From Anticarsia gemmatalis (Eukaryota; Arthropoda; Insecta; Lepidoptera; Erebidae), in the NCBI RefSeq assembly GCF_050436995.1, contig NC_134765.1, forward strand, positions 9,141,501 through 9,205,500: DNA of 64,000 bases. The letters run 5' to 3'. A program made the translations under genes and the position numbers. Shown here in pieces: positions 13,405 through 24,880 of this stretch. The number at the start of each line of letters is the position of its first letter. The stretch's first letter is position 1. The notes under the pieces were generated by a model. It saw only the letters and a list, made by a program, of their open reading frames with translations, was not told where the DNA came from and searched no databases.

Positions 13405-13915
13405 TGTTTAATAAAACCGAAATTTCATCAAATACCTATTGAGGGTAATTATTTATGACCTTTTCCTATTCTATTTTCCTCACGTAGTAGGCAAAATCGG
13501 ATAAGCATGCCTTATATTCTTGTACCATACTTCGACCGACTTCTATAACGAATAGAATTGTGATAAGAAGCCAACGAAATTTCGACGAATATTTATTCGT
13601 TTTCGTTGCTTATAGTAAGGCATTACCTAGATGTATTTTGAACAAAAGTTTAAACTCTAGTTTATTTTTGCTTGCTTTCTTAACCCGTGTGCAACTAAGT
13701 TTTCTTTCCAATCAAGTCCGCTAATCACCGCTGCCCGTTGCCAATTAAATTCTCAATAAATTAATCAATAGATAAGTATATCTTTTACTTAAAACAAGTT
13801 GTCTTAGAAAACTGGTGCTCTTGAAACATAACATTTCTCACTAATTACTAACATCCAATTTAGAACTTCAACGGGTGAAACTCTGCCTTCTATTTCTTTT
13901 ATTAATGTTATTTTA
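13405..13915. other. Non-coding stretch, nothing seen
   Basis: No supported frame or element boundary. Confidence 0.35.
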
Positions 13916-14099
13916 TCTTATATATAAAATTTCCATTTCACAACGTTAGTTACCGATATTTACCAAACTTTATATGCGTATTCAGTAGATCTGAGAATCG
14001 GCCAACATCTATTTTTCATACCCCTAAGTGGTAACGGTTACCCACCCCTAACATAAAAAAATCTTCAATATGTCAAAACAACGTTGCCGGGTCAGCTAG
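13916..14099 (+). mobile_element. Short non-autonomous Helitron, second subfamily
   Basis: It begins TCTTATATATAAAATTTCC at 13916 and ends TTGCCGGGTCAGCTAG at 14099. The body (for example AGAATCGGCCAACATCTATT) differs from the other copies, so it belongs to another subfamily with the same 3' tip. Confidence 0.6.
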
Positions 14100-14284
14100 T
14101 TATTTGTATAAAATAACATAAATTGAATCAATAAAACCTCATTTAAATGTAAAAAGCTCCCTCCAACATCGCACAAATCTTCAATATAAACTAGAGAGTC
14201 TTATCTATATCAAATGTCTAAAATTAACTTTTCGTTCTAAAAATATGTATATCTTTGTTCTAATTTAAGATTCTGATTTTTAAA

Positions 14285-14355
14285 CCAGTCGCTGTCCCAC
14301 TGCTGAGCAATGGTCGTCTCAATACGGGATAGGCCATGAGTCCATCACGCTGGCC
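14285..14355 (+). repeat. Dispersed repeat, second copy of the ACTGCTGG family
   Basis: CCCACTGCTGAGCAATGG followed by CATCACGCTGGCC parallels the block at 3660-3765. Confidence 0.4.
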
Positions 14356-14604
14356 AATTAATGATAAAAAAGGTTTACGTTTTACAGCCACCTCCTCGTG
14401 TCCGTTTGTAATACCAATGCAAAAAGCGCTACGATTGAAATAATACTTGAGTTGTTTTTTATGAAAAATTAAGTAAATGTGTCACACAAATTTTCGATAC
14501 AATATTTGTATGTGGAACACATAAAATTAAAGTAGATACTACCACTTCACCTCACTATGAACACTGAACAAGTGCAAACTACTATGTCTAAGCACTGCGT
14601 TCAT

Positions 14605-14668
14605 CATTGGTAGATAAGCGATTCCTGCGCGGAGCTCTCGAGTTCGAATTCCGGGTCGGATATTTAGG
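14605..14668 (+). repeat. tRNA-like SINE fragment
   Basis: TCATCATTGGTAGATAAGCG followed by GCTCTCGAGTTCGAATTCCG. It resembles the piece at 11682-11768. Confidence 0.4.
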
Positions 14669-15603
14669 TTTTCTATCACAATTTCCTTTATCGCCACTAG
14701 TGACTAAAGTCATAATCAAATAAAATCTTGTAGGTTTATTGAGGTACTTACCGAAAGTAAAGTGCGGAGAGTAGGAAACCTTTTGAAGGAGGGACTCTTG
14801 AATTTATAATAAAAATGTCAGGTACCGAATTATTGGATGTGACGAGTGCTGCCATCTTTTGTAGACTGAATTGAATACGAGATGTTAAAATTAGGTATGT
14901 GCTGACATCTCTTGGTCGAAAAGTAATTTAAGTTTCTGATATAGCGCCACCTAGTCTTTGCGTTAAAAATGAATTTTGAATGGTCATATTTTCAGAAATA
15001 TTTTTGTTATCGAACGTAGATTTATTGAAATTGTCTTTATAATTATTTTTAGAAATAACCAAACGGAAAGAGGATATATAAGTAATTGACAAGTGATATC
15101 CTCGATTTGTTTATGGTATGATGTTGATTAATGTTGTGTGGCTAGCCGTAACTTCTTATTAATATTTGTACGACTTTTCACTGAACATTGTTTTTACATT
15201 GCTGTTACGATCCAAAGTTTGATTTAATGGTAATAGTTATGTGATGTTATGTTTCATATATTCTTTTAATAATTTATACAATTAAGGTTTTTATTATAAT
15301 TTTAATATAGCCATACTGAATTAATGAATAAAAAAAAATATATATGTGTCTCAAAAACACTGCCCGCCAACCAACATCAAGCGTATTTATTATGAACCGA
15401 TTTCAAATTTAGTGGTTGGCAACACGTTGACCTTACCATAAACAACTAAACATTTTTTTGCTAACTGCGGCAGAAAAAAACATGGCGGCAATGGCGGCTA
15501 TTGGTCGGTTCCGAACATAACTTCAGTTCAGCGCTATTTGGTGAATTTTCGGTGCGGTAAATTATTGTAAGTACCAGTTTCGTTCCGCTCACATTGTAGG
15601 CTA
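14669..15603. other. Upstream region of MYG1, no gene seen
   Basis: No protein frame is supported. The region next to the MYG1 start (about 15470-15600) is less AT-rich and probably contains its promoter and 5' UTR, but I see no clear TATA box or initiator that fixes the start site. Confidence 0.35.
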
Positions 15604-17694
15604 ATGTTCAGAAAAGTTTTAACGTGTAGTTTTGCTGTAGTGAACCGGTATTCATTTCAAAGTTGTGTTCGACGTCAGTTTGTTTGTCATTCAGCACCAG
15701 CTGCAATAATGAAGGTTGTATTTCTTACTAAGCTTTTCCCTTTTGGTTTCGGTATAACCTATAGTCTTACCGCCAGCAATATACCGTTACATTTGGTACT
15801 TACCTTAGTTTTCTAACTGTAGCTTTCTTTTCATCTATATTTTAATTCATAACATTTCATATGGCTAATAAACTTAACCTATTTTCAATTTTACCAGATC
15901 GGCACTCACGATGGTGTGTTCCACTGTGATGAGGTTCTCGCGTGCTATATGCTTAAAAGCTTACCGGAATACAAAGATGCGGAGATCGTTAGAACTCGGG
16001 ACTCCGCCAAATTGAACGAATGTGACATAGTGGTGGACGTTGGCGCCGTATTTGACCACGACAAGAAGCGATATGACCATCATCAGAGGGAGTTTAATGA
16101 AACTCTTAGCTCTTTGAAGCCGGAGCTCGGTGAGAAGTACAAAATCAAGTGAGTAGACATTTTATACAAGTTCTTTTTATGGGCATATGGTTTTAATTTA
16201 GTCGGTCGCAGTATTACAGATTGTGTTAATGGAAGTACGCAATTCTGACATTGAGGTCTATTAATATGTTTATATTTAAATACAACCATAAAATTATGTG
16301 TTTTCCTCAACGTAAAGGGAAAGGTTCCAAAATGCCACTCTCTACAACCACTACAAATTTCCCATCTATTTACATTTGTTTAATTAAACATGTCATTGTA
16401 TGGTGTTAATCTGCAATATAAACAAAAAAATATTTGTTATTGAATAACCCTTAAATGTTTTCTTGAAAATACCATTCTCATTCATATTATAAATTGTAAT
16501 AACTTGTATCTGTTGTTATTCTTTGGTGCTTATAAATACTCTACTGTTACTGTCTTAGATAATATTTCCACTTAATATGAGCTGTCCTCTTAATTGTAAC
16601 TTTTAAAAACGATATGAAAGGGTAGATATTGTGATAGACATTTAAACAAAATTATTTATTACTTACGCTAAAACAATGAAATATTCACTTCTTGTAGATT
16701 GAGTTCCGCTGGCCTCATTTACACTTACTATGGATTGGAAGTCATAAAACAACTTGAACCTAACACATCCACAATCAGCTCATCGGATCTTGACATTATC
16801 TTCAAGAAAGTCTATGAAAACTTTATTCAAGAGATAGATGCTATTGACAATGGAGTACCAATGTTTGCTGGAGAGCCAGTGTATAAAATCCGTACGAATT
16901 TAAGCAACCGAGTTGCTAGATTAAACCCTGATTGGAATACAAAGCAGACTCATGATATGGATGAAATATTTAAGAAAGCAATGGTGCTGGTCAGCGAAGA
17001 ATTCTTATACACAGTCAATTACTTCGTTAATGTGTGGCTGCCAGCAAGAGTATACGTAAAGTCTTCGTTAGAAAGCAGGTTTAATATCCACAATTCTGGC
17101 CAGATTGTTGAGTTCACTGAACGGTTTCCGTGGAAAGAGCATCTCTTTGATTTAGAAGAGGAATTGGGTTTAGGACATGAGGTGAAATATGTTATTTTCA
17201 ATGACAAACCAGATTCATGGAGAGTGCAAGCAGTTCCAGTCAATCCTACCAGTTTTGTTACAAGGTTAGTTTAATATTACAATATTTCACACTTTTTACA
17301 CTAGTGTAATGACTTATATGTTGTATCAATATCATTAGTAAATCTATTTATTGAACCAAAAACCAGTTAAGGTGTTGATTACTCTCTAAACACTTTTATT
17401 ATGAATAAGATTGGATACAAACTCAGCTCTTAAAATGCCATTGTGACATACTATAAAAGTCTTACTTAATAGATTAAATAGCCTCAGAAAAAATTGTTAT
17501 TTATAGAAAAATTATTGCTTGTTTACAGAAAACCATTGAAAAAGGATTGGTGGGGTGTTCGTGATGAGATCTTAAGTGATACAGCTGGTATTAAAGGCTG
17601 TATCTTCTGCCATTCTACAGGTTTTATTGGCGGTAATAAAACACGGGATGGTGCCTTAGAAATGGCTATTGCTAGCTTACAAGCAGAATTGTAG
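15604..17694 (+). CDS. MYG1: MYG1 exonuclease (UPF0160 family), four exons
   Basis: MYG1 proteins are DHH-type 3'-5' RNA exonucleases found in the nucleus and mitochondria, where they process RNA. I read exons at 15604-15714, 15898-16148, 16698-17264 and 17529-17694, each with GT-AG borders, giving 364 residues, close to the family size of about 360-380. After a basic, Arg-rich N-terminus (MFRKVLTCSF, then CVRRQF) that suits a mitochondrial presequence, the catalytic core starts IGTHDGVFHCDE; the YDHHQREF block carries the DHH motif. The C-terminus has the family blocks WLPARVYV, PWKEHL, WWGVRDE and GCIFCHSTGFIGG. An alternative start at the internal ATG (15709) would give the form without presequence. 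Reading frame is intact; likely functional. Confidence 0.93.
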
Positions 17695-17703
17695 TGAAAG
17701 ACA

Positions 17704-17709
17704 AATAAA
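17704..17709 (+). terminator. Polyadenylation signal of MYG1
   Basis: AATAAA lies ten bases after the MYG1 stop codon (17692-17694). This gives a very short 3' UTR if used; further AT-rich sequence follows. Confidence 0.6.
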
Positions 17710-18366
17710 CCATGATTATCAGGACACTGTTTATATATTTACAAAGATCACATTTCCAAGAATTTTTTTTTTTCCAACATCAGGTAATTTTATGCTGTTT
17801 AAATATTGATTTTTGTTTTTATCTTTTGTACTGTTAGATATAATTAGTTGATTAAAGTTATCTCATGATGGAAAAATTCTATAATACTTAGGTAAGTACT
17901 TCCACAGCCTAAATATGGTTATATTGAACAAATTAGCACATTATGCTTCTGATTAACTAACAGAATTTCCTGAATGGAGGATAATTTATAGCCCATAGTA
18001 CTAACATGGTAAGTTGAAACAAAATATTTGGATAAATATGACGATAGCAGGTTTGAATTAAACCTGTGATCTTTTAATTTTTCCAGTGATTAATTACATG
18101 ATATTTGTGGTGGTATTGCATTATTATTTTAGTCTTCATCTAAGTCAAGATTATCTTTAATTTCATACTTAAATATTTTACAGTAAATTGAATATTTAAG
18201 TATGAAACAAAACATTGGTCATACATAATATTGAGATTAGTTGTAATCATGTCATCTAGCAATTACAGTATTTATTTTGTTTTAGTAACTTTTTAGGTGT
18301 GTTGTAAAATGTCTTCCCTGAATATCGGTTTCTATCTTCGGATATTGCATATAAGTTGCTTATATA
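17710..18366. other. Non-coding stretch
   Basis: No supported gene. At 18140-18205 the phrase ATACTTAAATATT recurs in opposite orientations about 40 bp apart. Confidence 0.35.
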
Positions 18367-18448
18367 CAGGGTGTGGCGTAAATATTGGGCAGTCGGGTGG
18401 TCGCCCGTCCGCCGGTAAAGCATTATCCATTATTTACGCCACACCCTG
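18367..18448. mobile_element. 82 bp MITE with TA target duplication
   Basis: The sequence CAGGGTGTGGCGTAAATA at 18367 is mirrored by TATTTACGCCACACCCTG ending at 18448, with TA on each side. The core between the arms is only about 46 bp. The TA flanks and the CAGGGTGT tip suggest mobilisation by a Tc1/mariner transposase. Confidence 0.7.
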
Positions 18449-19872
18449 TATACATAGCCTGTACCAAACGAATTGACGTCGGCGAATCTTTACTACAAAA
18501 AAAAACCATACCGATCACTGTCTTTGAAATATAATCGCCTTCGTCGACATATGTAGGCGATTTTATTGTTACATCAAAACTCAACTATTTTGTGATGGCA
18601 CTTGGTGATAATGCATCTGGCTAAGTGGCAGTTTACTCAAATTTGAAGTTAATTTGGTTCTTGTTTTCTTTCGTTTGGAGTTTCACCGTCGTCGTCTGTC
18701 TTCAGTGAACCATTGTGTGATGGCTTTGTTACAATGCAATTGTATGGGGAAAATGCAACCGGTTTGTTTGAAAAGAGAATTCAGAAAGTGATGTATTGGG
18801 TGGTTACTAACAGTGTTAATTTGGTTTTTCTTTTCTTTCGTTTAGTTTTTTTATTTATCATTGAATTTTGTGGTTGACTTTTGTCTTGTGAACAAAGTTC
18901 TAGAAGATGATTTGGAGTTTTTATTTCTGTTATTTGTGCTCTACTTGCAAAAGGAAGTAGTTGTCAATCGTTATTAATCAAATAATATTATTATAAACAA
19001 AGGAAATAAGACTTGTATTCACCACACAGATCTTATTTTCTTTTGATTTAAATGATAAAAAATGAACAAAATAAAAATATCAATGTATTAAAATTGGAGA
19101 GGAGCGCTGAAACATTGAAAATGTCATCCGTCTGTCGACGCGGGGACCTACGCTACGTAGGGCTTCATAAGTCTGCTCGACCTGATCGACGTACCCATCA
19201 AACTCAAAGTTTTGTGAATATATTTCTTGTCATACATTGGTTAGTGATGGAGGGGTCTCAGTTGATGCTTTGAAATCATATGTTAACGATTGAGGAACTG
19301 GCTTCTCTTTCGTTTCTTTCTTTATTTCGTTTCTTTATTATCTCTTCATGCGGTACTTTTTGCTGTGCGTCTTCGACTCTACTGGGCGTTTTTCAAACTC
19401 GCGGACTTCGTTCTATTCCGTTTCGAAGTTCTTTTTCTGTTGATATTCATACGCCCGATGCTGGCTTCGATTGCCTCCTCTCATTGACTCCCAGGCTGTC
19501 CACGCTGCATTGGTTGAGTTGAGTTTGACGTCCGTTTCTACGGGAATTCGACAGCCTATCGTGCTATAATTTGCAATATAAATTTATAAACGTATTAAAA
19601 ACGAAACATGAAAATGTTATATAAATTCCCCAAGTTTGGGCAAATTTAGGAACGGAATTTATTTCAAAACCAATTTCAAAAACAAAAATTTCAAAAACAA
19701 TTGTTAGGTGTGTTCTGCTTGAAGAATGGAACAAGACTAAACTTTATTCAATATTAGGTTTACAATGTCACTTAAGTATAACTAATGCTTAACGTATAAT
19801 TATTATTGTACTTAAAGATAATGGCTTCCTGTGTCAAGTACCAGTAAGTTATGTGTAAGGGAATCTTATTGT
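18449..19872. other. Region without a recognised gene
   Basis: Several open frames of 65-80 codons (19052-19273, 19280-19522) overlap in different phases and none has a motif I recognise. A moderately GC-rich block at about 19130-19560 stands out from its surroundings but shows no splice or element structure. Confidence 0.3.
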
Positions 19873-20169
19873 CTAATTTTTTGATCGGGTTTTATTCACT
19901 TCAGCGCAGATTTCTGGTGCTGTTAAGCGTCTATTCCGCTTGCTGGTGACGACGATAAAATTATCCTCGCTAGAAGTAGTAGCTCTCGGCCTTCCTGACC
20001 GCGGACGATCTTGATTAGTGCCAGTCTCCTTGTATCGTGTTATTGCGTTATGAACACAAGTCTTCGACAACTTAAGTTGAGAGGCAATCTCACGTTCAGA
20101 TTTGCCTTCGTTGTGTAAAACAACTATGACAGCACGAGTTTCACTGCTAATTTCGCGCACTTTTCCCAT
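19873..20169 (-). pseudogene. Tc1-like transposase, DNA-binding half only
   Basis: The 98-residue frame begins MGKVREISSETRAVIVVLHN and holds the paired-type helix-turn-helix of Tc1 transposases: EREIASQLKLSKTCVHNAI, then the linker RSGRPRATT and a second helix-turn-helix with RRLTAPEI. These domains bind the inverted repeats. The whole DDE catalytic domain (normally about 200 further residues) is absent, so the product cannot transpose. Confidence 0.8.
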
Positions 20170-20335
20170 TTTAAGATGTCTTCACTGTCACAAGGATGAG
20201 CTCAGACTAAACGAGATAAAAAAAGATTAACTTCATGAAAACTCAGGTAATAAATATGTTTTAAAACGTTTAAATAATCCTCAATTCCAGTTAACAAGAA
20301 AAAAACGCAAAATATTCAAATCAATTATATAAATA

Positions 20336-20812
20336 CTAGCTGACCCGCGCAACTTCGTTTGCGTCGCATAAGAGAGAATGGGTCAGAATTTTCCATGTTT
20401 TTGTAACACTTTTTACTGTTACCTACTCTGCTCCTATTGGTCGTAGCGTGATGATATAAAATATGCTTTTTTTTCACGAAAAATATTCTCAAAATTATTT
20501 ATATCTCTTAGTATAACTAAGTCGCGCTAAGGCATATCCGCCATTATAACAGTTGCCATGGCAACGGAATTTTGTTGATACAATGTCATTATAATATTGA
20601 TTTTTCGCGACTTCGTTGAATTTTCTGAATTTTCCCGGGAAATGCGTCATTTTCCCGGGGTAAAAAGTAGCCTATGTCCTTTCTCGGGTATCAAAATATC
20701 TCCATACCAAATTTCATGCAAATTGGTTCAGTAGTTTAGACGTGATTGAGTAGCAGACAGACAGACAGACAGACAGACAGAGTTACTTTCGCATTTATAA
20801 TATTAGTATGGA
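20336..20812 (-). mobile_element. Short non-autonomous Helitron inside a Tc1 element
   Basis: On the minus strand it starts TCCATACTAATATTATAAAT at 20812 after A and ends TTGCGCGGGTCAGCTAG at 20336 before T. It has a (GACA)n run near 20757-20781 and no coding capacity. It lies between the Tc1 inverted repeat and the Tc1 transposase start, so it inserted after the Tc1. Confidence 0.75.
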
Positions 20813-21429
20813 TTTGGTCGGCTCATAAAAAAATTACAATGATTTACCATTTGGTCGTTGCGCGGCGTTCATTGATGTTTTGAAACAATAGACCTTTCTA
20901 GGACGATAAGATAAAAATGTATAAAGAAAAGGTTCTTAGAAATTCTCTAATAACAATAGAATACACAGATGTTCAAATTAGGTATTTACCATATTATGTA
21001 CTTACTTTTGAAATAATTTGTTGGTGACGAAGATTCTTACAAGTAGTCTCAAACTTTTGACCGGCAGTGTATGTATTTTACGAACGCCATCTCTTCATTT
21101 TTTGAAAAAAGAGTAGGGTGTCCAGCTTTTTCTTGTGTGCAGTTAATATTTCGACATTTTCTGCTTAATGTACTCTTTGGAATGTTGTATTTATTAGCCG
21201 CCTCTATTAATAATAATTTCTTCTATTGCATTTTGCAAATCTTCTTTGCAATAACTCAGGTAAGGTGAATGATTCTTACCGTTGCGTGAATTGGTAAACT
21301 TTTGTTGGTAGGTCCGCACCATAGTTAAGTTGATATCTGTAGCAAATAAATAAACATTATAAATAAAAAAAAATCCTATGTAATTCTGGCGCATTTTCCC
21401 ATTAAATAAATACGCAGACTGCGTACCCG

Positions 21430-21570
21430 TTGGACCTCTAAGTTTGGACCTCACTGACTATCATGACCCTTTGGACCTCCTTGTGCCGTTTCGACCTTAA
21501 AACTTGGATTTTGCCTATACTTTAGTGCCCATTGGACCCCCTAATTAAACAACGTGTTCCGTTGGACCCA
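21430..21570 (+). repeat. Irregular array of TTGGACC motifs
   Basis: The heptamer TTGGACC occurs at about 21430, 21444, 21472, 21533 and 21562, often preceded by CG or followed by TC/CC, with a related TTCGACC at about 21490. Spacing is irregular. No coding role is visible. Confidence 0.4.
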
Positions 21571-21879
21571 TTTTTTTACATCTTCGTATGAAAAGCTAAA
21601 GTACAATCGTGCACAAAAGTGAGACACTTTATCAAAAATAAAACACGACGCAATAAATAAATCAATATGTTTATTCAAAGATATAAAAGCAACAACGTCA
21701 GCTTTATAGGTTCAGGGGTTTGGGCCCTGCGTTGGTGACTTAGTGAATGAGTCAGGACTTTGATTTTTATATGTATAGATAAAATCACCTATTCCAATTA
21801 GATCACGTATTTACCCGATTATAAATCTTTAAGTTGGTATATTCTTACAGGTTGTACCAGAAGGGTGTGGATAATTGTT
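21571..21879. other. Non-coding stretch, nothing seen
   Basis: AT-rich, with no supported frame or boundary. Confidence 0.3.
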
Positions 21880-22160
21880 AATATAAAATAATGTGTATTA
21901 TAAGTAAAATAATGTATATAAATCACAGATCAAATATTAAAATCAGTTTTATCCTAAAGTTAACAGACTGAAGATATAAAAATAATAATTATTATATTAT
22001 ACATGGTTTAAGATCACAAATTCTAATTACAATTAAATAACAGTAATGCCATTACATGATCTTTATTTTTTTAAGCAATTAAAGTACCTATATTATTGAA
22101 TACAAATCATATAAATGATTATAATCACAGTATATCATAGAATTTACTTACATTTTTGCA
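21880..22160 (+). repeat. Left copy of a diverged direct repeat
   Basis: About 280 bp that recurs at 23662-23940 in the same orientation; shared landmarks are ATAAATCACAGATCAAATAT, AGATCACAAATTCTAATTAC and TAGAATTTACTTA. The two copies flank the mariner at 22314-23604. It has no coding sequence. Confidence 0.65.
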
Positions 22161-22313
22161 AGCAAAACCTAAATATGGCGGCTTATCTCAAAATATAAAC
22201 GTTGTAGCCTGACATGTCAGTGTTACCTAATCTGACGACTCAATGTCGACCGTAATATTCATAATGTTGCAACATTTTTTTTAAAAATAAATTTGTAAAT
22301 ATAGGTAACTATA

Positions 22314-23604
22314 CGAGGGACGGCTGAAAAGTTCTGAGCCTAGGGCATTATAAGTCTAGATAAAAATCTAAATAAATTTTATTTTTCAATATAGTCTCCT
22401 TGGACCTCTATACATTTCTCACATCGCTTGTAAAGGGCTTTAATCCCAGAAAAAAAGTAGTTCGCATCTTTAGTGTCAAAATGGTCATTTACAGCCGCTG
22501 TCATCTCTTCGTCGCTACCAAATCTTCGTCCCCGAAGGTCTTTTTTTTAAATTTTCTGTCAAATTTTTTTAAATCTTTTGTCTGGACTATAGGGGGGGTG
22601 ATTCACTTCGTCGAAGCCAGTTTCTCGCAAAGCTAGCCTCGCAATCCGCGCGGTGTGAACCGGCGCATTGTCTTGCAAAAACAAAATTCCTTTGCTGAGT
22701 TTGCCTCTTCTTTTCTCAATAATTGTTTCGCGAATTTTTCTCAAAAGCCCAGCATAATATTCACCGTTCATTGTAGTTTTTTTCGGAAGGTAATCGATCA
22801 ATAATATTCCTTCTGAATCCCAAAAAATTGTGGCCATGAGCTTTGAAGTCGATTTTTCCACTTTGAACTTCTTAGGCGGCTTTTCCCCCTTTTCTATCCA
22901 CTGCATCGACTCCTGTTTCGACTCTGGATCGTATTGTCGTATCCACGTTTCATCAACGGTGACAATACGAGAGCAAATTTCTTCTAATTTGTCTTTACAG
23001 AGGTCCAAAAACTCCTGTGAAGTTTCAACTCGTCGCTGTTCGTCAAGTGGCGTAAGCATTTTCGGCACCCAACGCGCGCTGACTTTATTCATGTGCAAAC
23101 GATTGTGCAAAATGTCTCCTATTCGTTCTTTACTAATGCTCAGCTCTTCTGCTATCTGCCACAATTTAATTCGACGATCTTCTAATACAATTTTTTTTAC
23201 TTTTTCTATATTTTCATCGGTGACAGCGGTGTTTGGCCGTCCTGAGCGGCTGTCATCTTCCAGGGTCTCTCGACCTTGTTGGAATAGTCGTGTCCATCGT
23301 TTAACCGTGGCAGATGATGGTCCAGATTCTCCGTATACCGTAGACATCTCTTCAAAAATATCTTTTGCGGATTTTCCCTTCTTAACGAGGAACTTGATGA
23401 CAGCACGATGCTCCAACTTCGTTAAATGCAGCGATGACTCAGACATGTTGATGTTAACGGTTCAATTACTCAGAGCGTAATGAAGCTAATTACCTGAAAC
23501 TTTTCTTATATACTAATTAGATGTCACTCAAGTTGTGACCCAACTTAGGAGCTGCTAACACAATTACGAGTACCTTAGGCTCAGAACTTTTCAGCCGCCC
23601 CTCG
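22314..23604 (-). mobile_element. Full-length mariner element
   Basis: The ends are inverted repeats of about 30 bp (CGAGGGACGGCTGAAAAGTT at 22314 and its near-exact inverse ending at 23604) with TA on both sides. The length of 1291 bp is typical of mariner. It contains one transposase gene on the minus strand, damaged internally. Confidence 0.9.
22379..23446 (-). pseudogene. mariner transposase with an internal deletion
   Basis: The frame opens MSESSLHLTKLEHRAVIKFL and keeps the N-terminal helix-turn-helix region, the WVPKMLT linker, and the first two catalytic aspartates in TVDETW and QDNAPVH. After HPPYSPD the sequence jumps into unrelated Lys-rich codons and a stop at about 22559, losing the LAPSDY block with the third catalytic Asp. 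The C-terminus then resumes in another frame (RRFGSDEE, then GIKALYKRCEKCIE and a stop at 22379). So the two ends are good and the enzyme is dead because of a deletion/frameshift. Confidence 0.88.
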
Positions 23605-23661
23605 TATATTCTACATGTTTCTAAATCACTGTTCAGTGTTATTATCGTTTATTTTGTTCGT

Positions 23662-23940
23662 AAATAAAAAATATTGTATATTTTAAGTAAAATAGAGTAT
23701 ATAAATCACAGATCAAATATTGAAATCAGTCTTATCCCAAAGTTCAGACAAAAGATATAAAAATAATAATAATAATGATTAACATGGTTTTAGATCACAA
23801 ATTCTAATTACAATTAAATAACAATATTGCCATAAGGTGAGTTTACAAAAATAAATTGATCTGTGATTTAATGTTAAAAAAAAATAACATTAAATCACAG
23901 ATCAATTTATAATCACAGTATGTCTTTAGAATTTACTTAG
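23662..23940 (+). repeat. Right copy of a diverged direct repeat
   Basis: Matches 21880-22160 in order and orientation with scattered differences. Unlike the left copy it contains an almost perfect hairpin (23851-23910). Confidence 0.65.
23851..23910. repeat. Perfect 26 bp hairpin
   Basis: Positions 23851-23876 are the exact reverse complement of 23885-23910, around an 8 bp A-run. The arms contain the phrase GATCTGTGATTTAATG, which also occurs (as AAATCACAGATC) in the body of the direct repeat itself. Confidence 0.85.
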
Positions 23941-24265
23941 ACTAAAGGACATTGACCATCTATGTATGGACGTTGGACCAAGTGTCGCCCAACATTGAAA
24001 CATACTTAGTGCACAATGTACCTTAGATTAATACAAGTCCGTAACTCAGAGCGCTTCAAAATCTATCCGAGGAGTTTTGAGAAAAAAAATATTGAATGTA
24101 GAGGTCTTACATTAACAAAAAAATAATAACCAACAGCTTATTTTTAAAATAAAAGACGATATATTATAAACAAGGGGTTTATTGAAAAAAATAGGTTTAC
24201 GGAGATGATGAACATAACAAAAATGATACCCTATGTTATAATACCTCATGTATGCACTAACATAA

Positions 24266-24870
24266 TCAATCGTCATCATCATTGTCGTCTAAGATTATTC
24301 TATCTAAAAATAAAGCAGGGCGTCTCACAACGTCTTGGTGCCTAGCCCACCCCAAAAACCAAACTAGGCACATAACGTGGGCACAACTGCCGATTGTTCT
24401 TCGTCCAGTAAAACATGAGCAGCAATAATGTTCAATGGAACCAAGCCCATGATTGTTCTCATTGATTAAAATGTAACAATGGTACACTTTCGAAGATGTA
24501 TGTCTGCTCTTTATGTGCGCTCGAATTAGTTGCACATTATTGGAGGGCATCGAAAAATCGGATAATTCATTAAGATGACCGTTATAGTTTTGAATAACGA
24601 ATGAATCCGTGATGCGAATATGCTCGCTATAATAGCTAGGCGCAAGTTTGATTTGGTAGGTTCCTACTGCGAAAAGAGTCAATTCCTCCAGTGTTAACAC
24701 AGGAAATGCAGTAATATTGTCCCTGCCTACCGAAATATTTGCGAAGTGGGCTCTGTTTCGGTTTAGCCTTCTTTCGTCAACATAATCAGCTAAGTGATTA
24801 GCAACATTCACCCGTTCTCTAGCTATATTGATGAATTCACGTGCATTGGCATTATATACTGAATCTCTTG
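24266..24870 (-). pseudogene. SWIM-type zinc-finger module of a DNA transposon
   Basis: A minus-strand frame of about 200 residues. An N-terminal part (INIARERVNVANHL ... LNRNRAHFANI) is followed by LTLEELTLFAVGTYQIKLAP, then RAHIKSRHTSSKVYHCY and a zinc-binding C-x-C ... C-x-H signature in YCCSCFTGRRTIGSCAHVM, ending in an acidic tail. I recall this order from invertebrate transposon proteins, possibly of the PIF/ISL2EU group, but cannot prove the superfamily. A second, more broken copy lies at 63370-64000. The start is missing: upstream the frame runs into a stop near 24870, directly after the RAG1-like fragment. It is best read as the C-terminal piece of a larger protein. Confidence 0.55.
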
Positions 24871-24880
24871 GTTCGTGATA

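Larger units (their letters stand above)
19873..21069 (-). mobile_element. 5' part of a Tc1-like element, interrupted by a Helitron
   Basis: The upstream inverted-repeat end, on the minus strand CACTGCCGGTCAAAAGTTTG, sits at 21069 next to TA. The transposase start is at 20169. The 477 bp Helitron at 20336-20812 lies between the two. The element breaks off near 19873, in the middle of the transposase; no matching left end was seen, so the catalytic half and the second inverted repeat are lost. Confidence 0.65.

Noticed and set aside
19052..19522. Overlapping + strand frames near 19.1-19.5 kb as a gene
   Set aside because: They overlap in different phases, lack motifs and splice support, and show AT-rich codon use.
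22830..23480. 216-codon open frame on the + strand
   Set aside because: It is the exact antisense of the mariner transposase and has no domain of its own.
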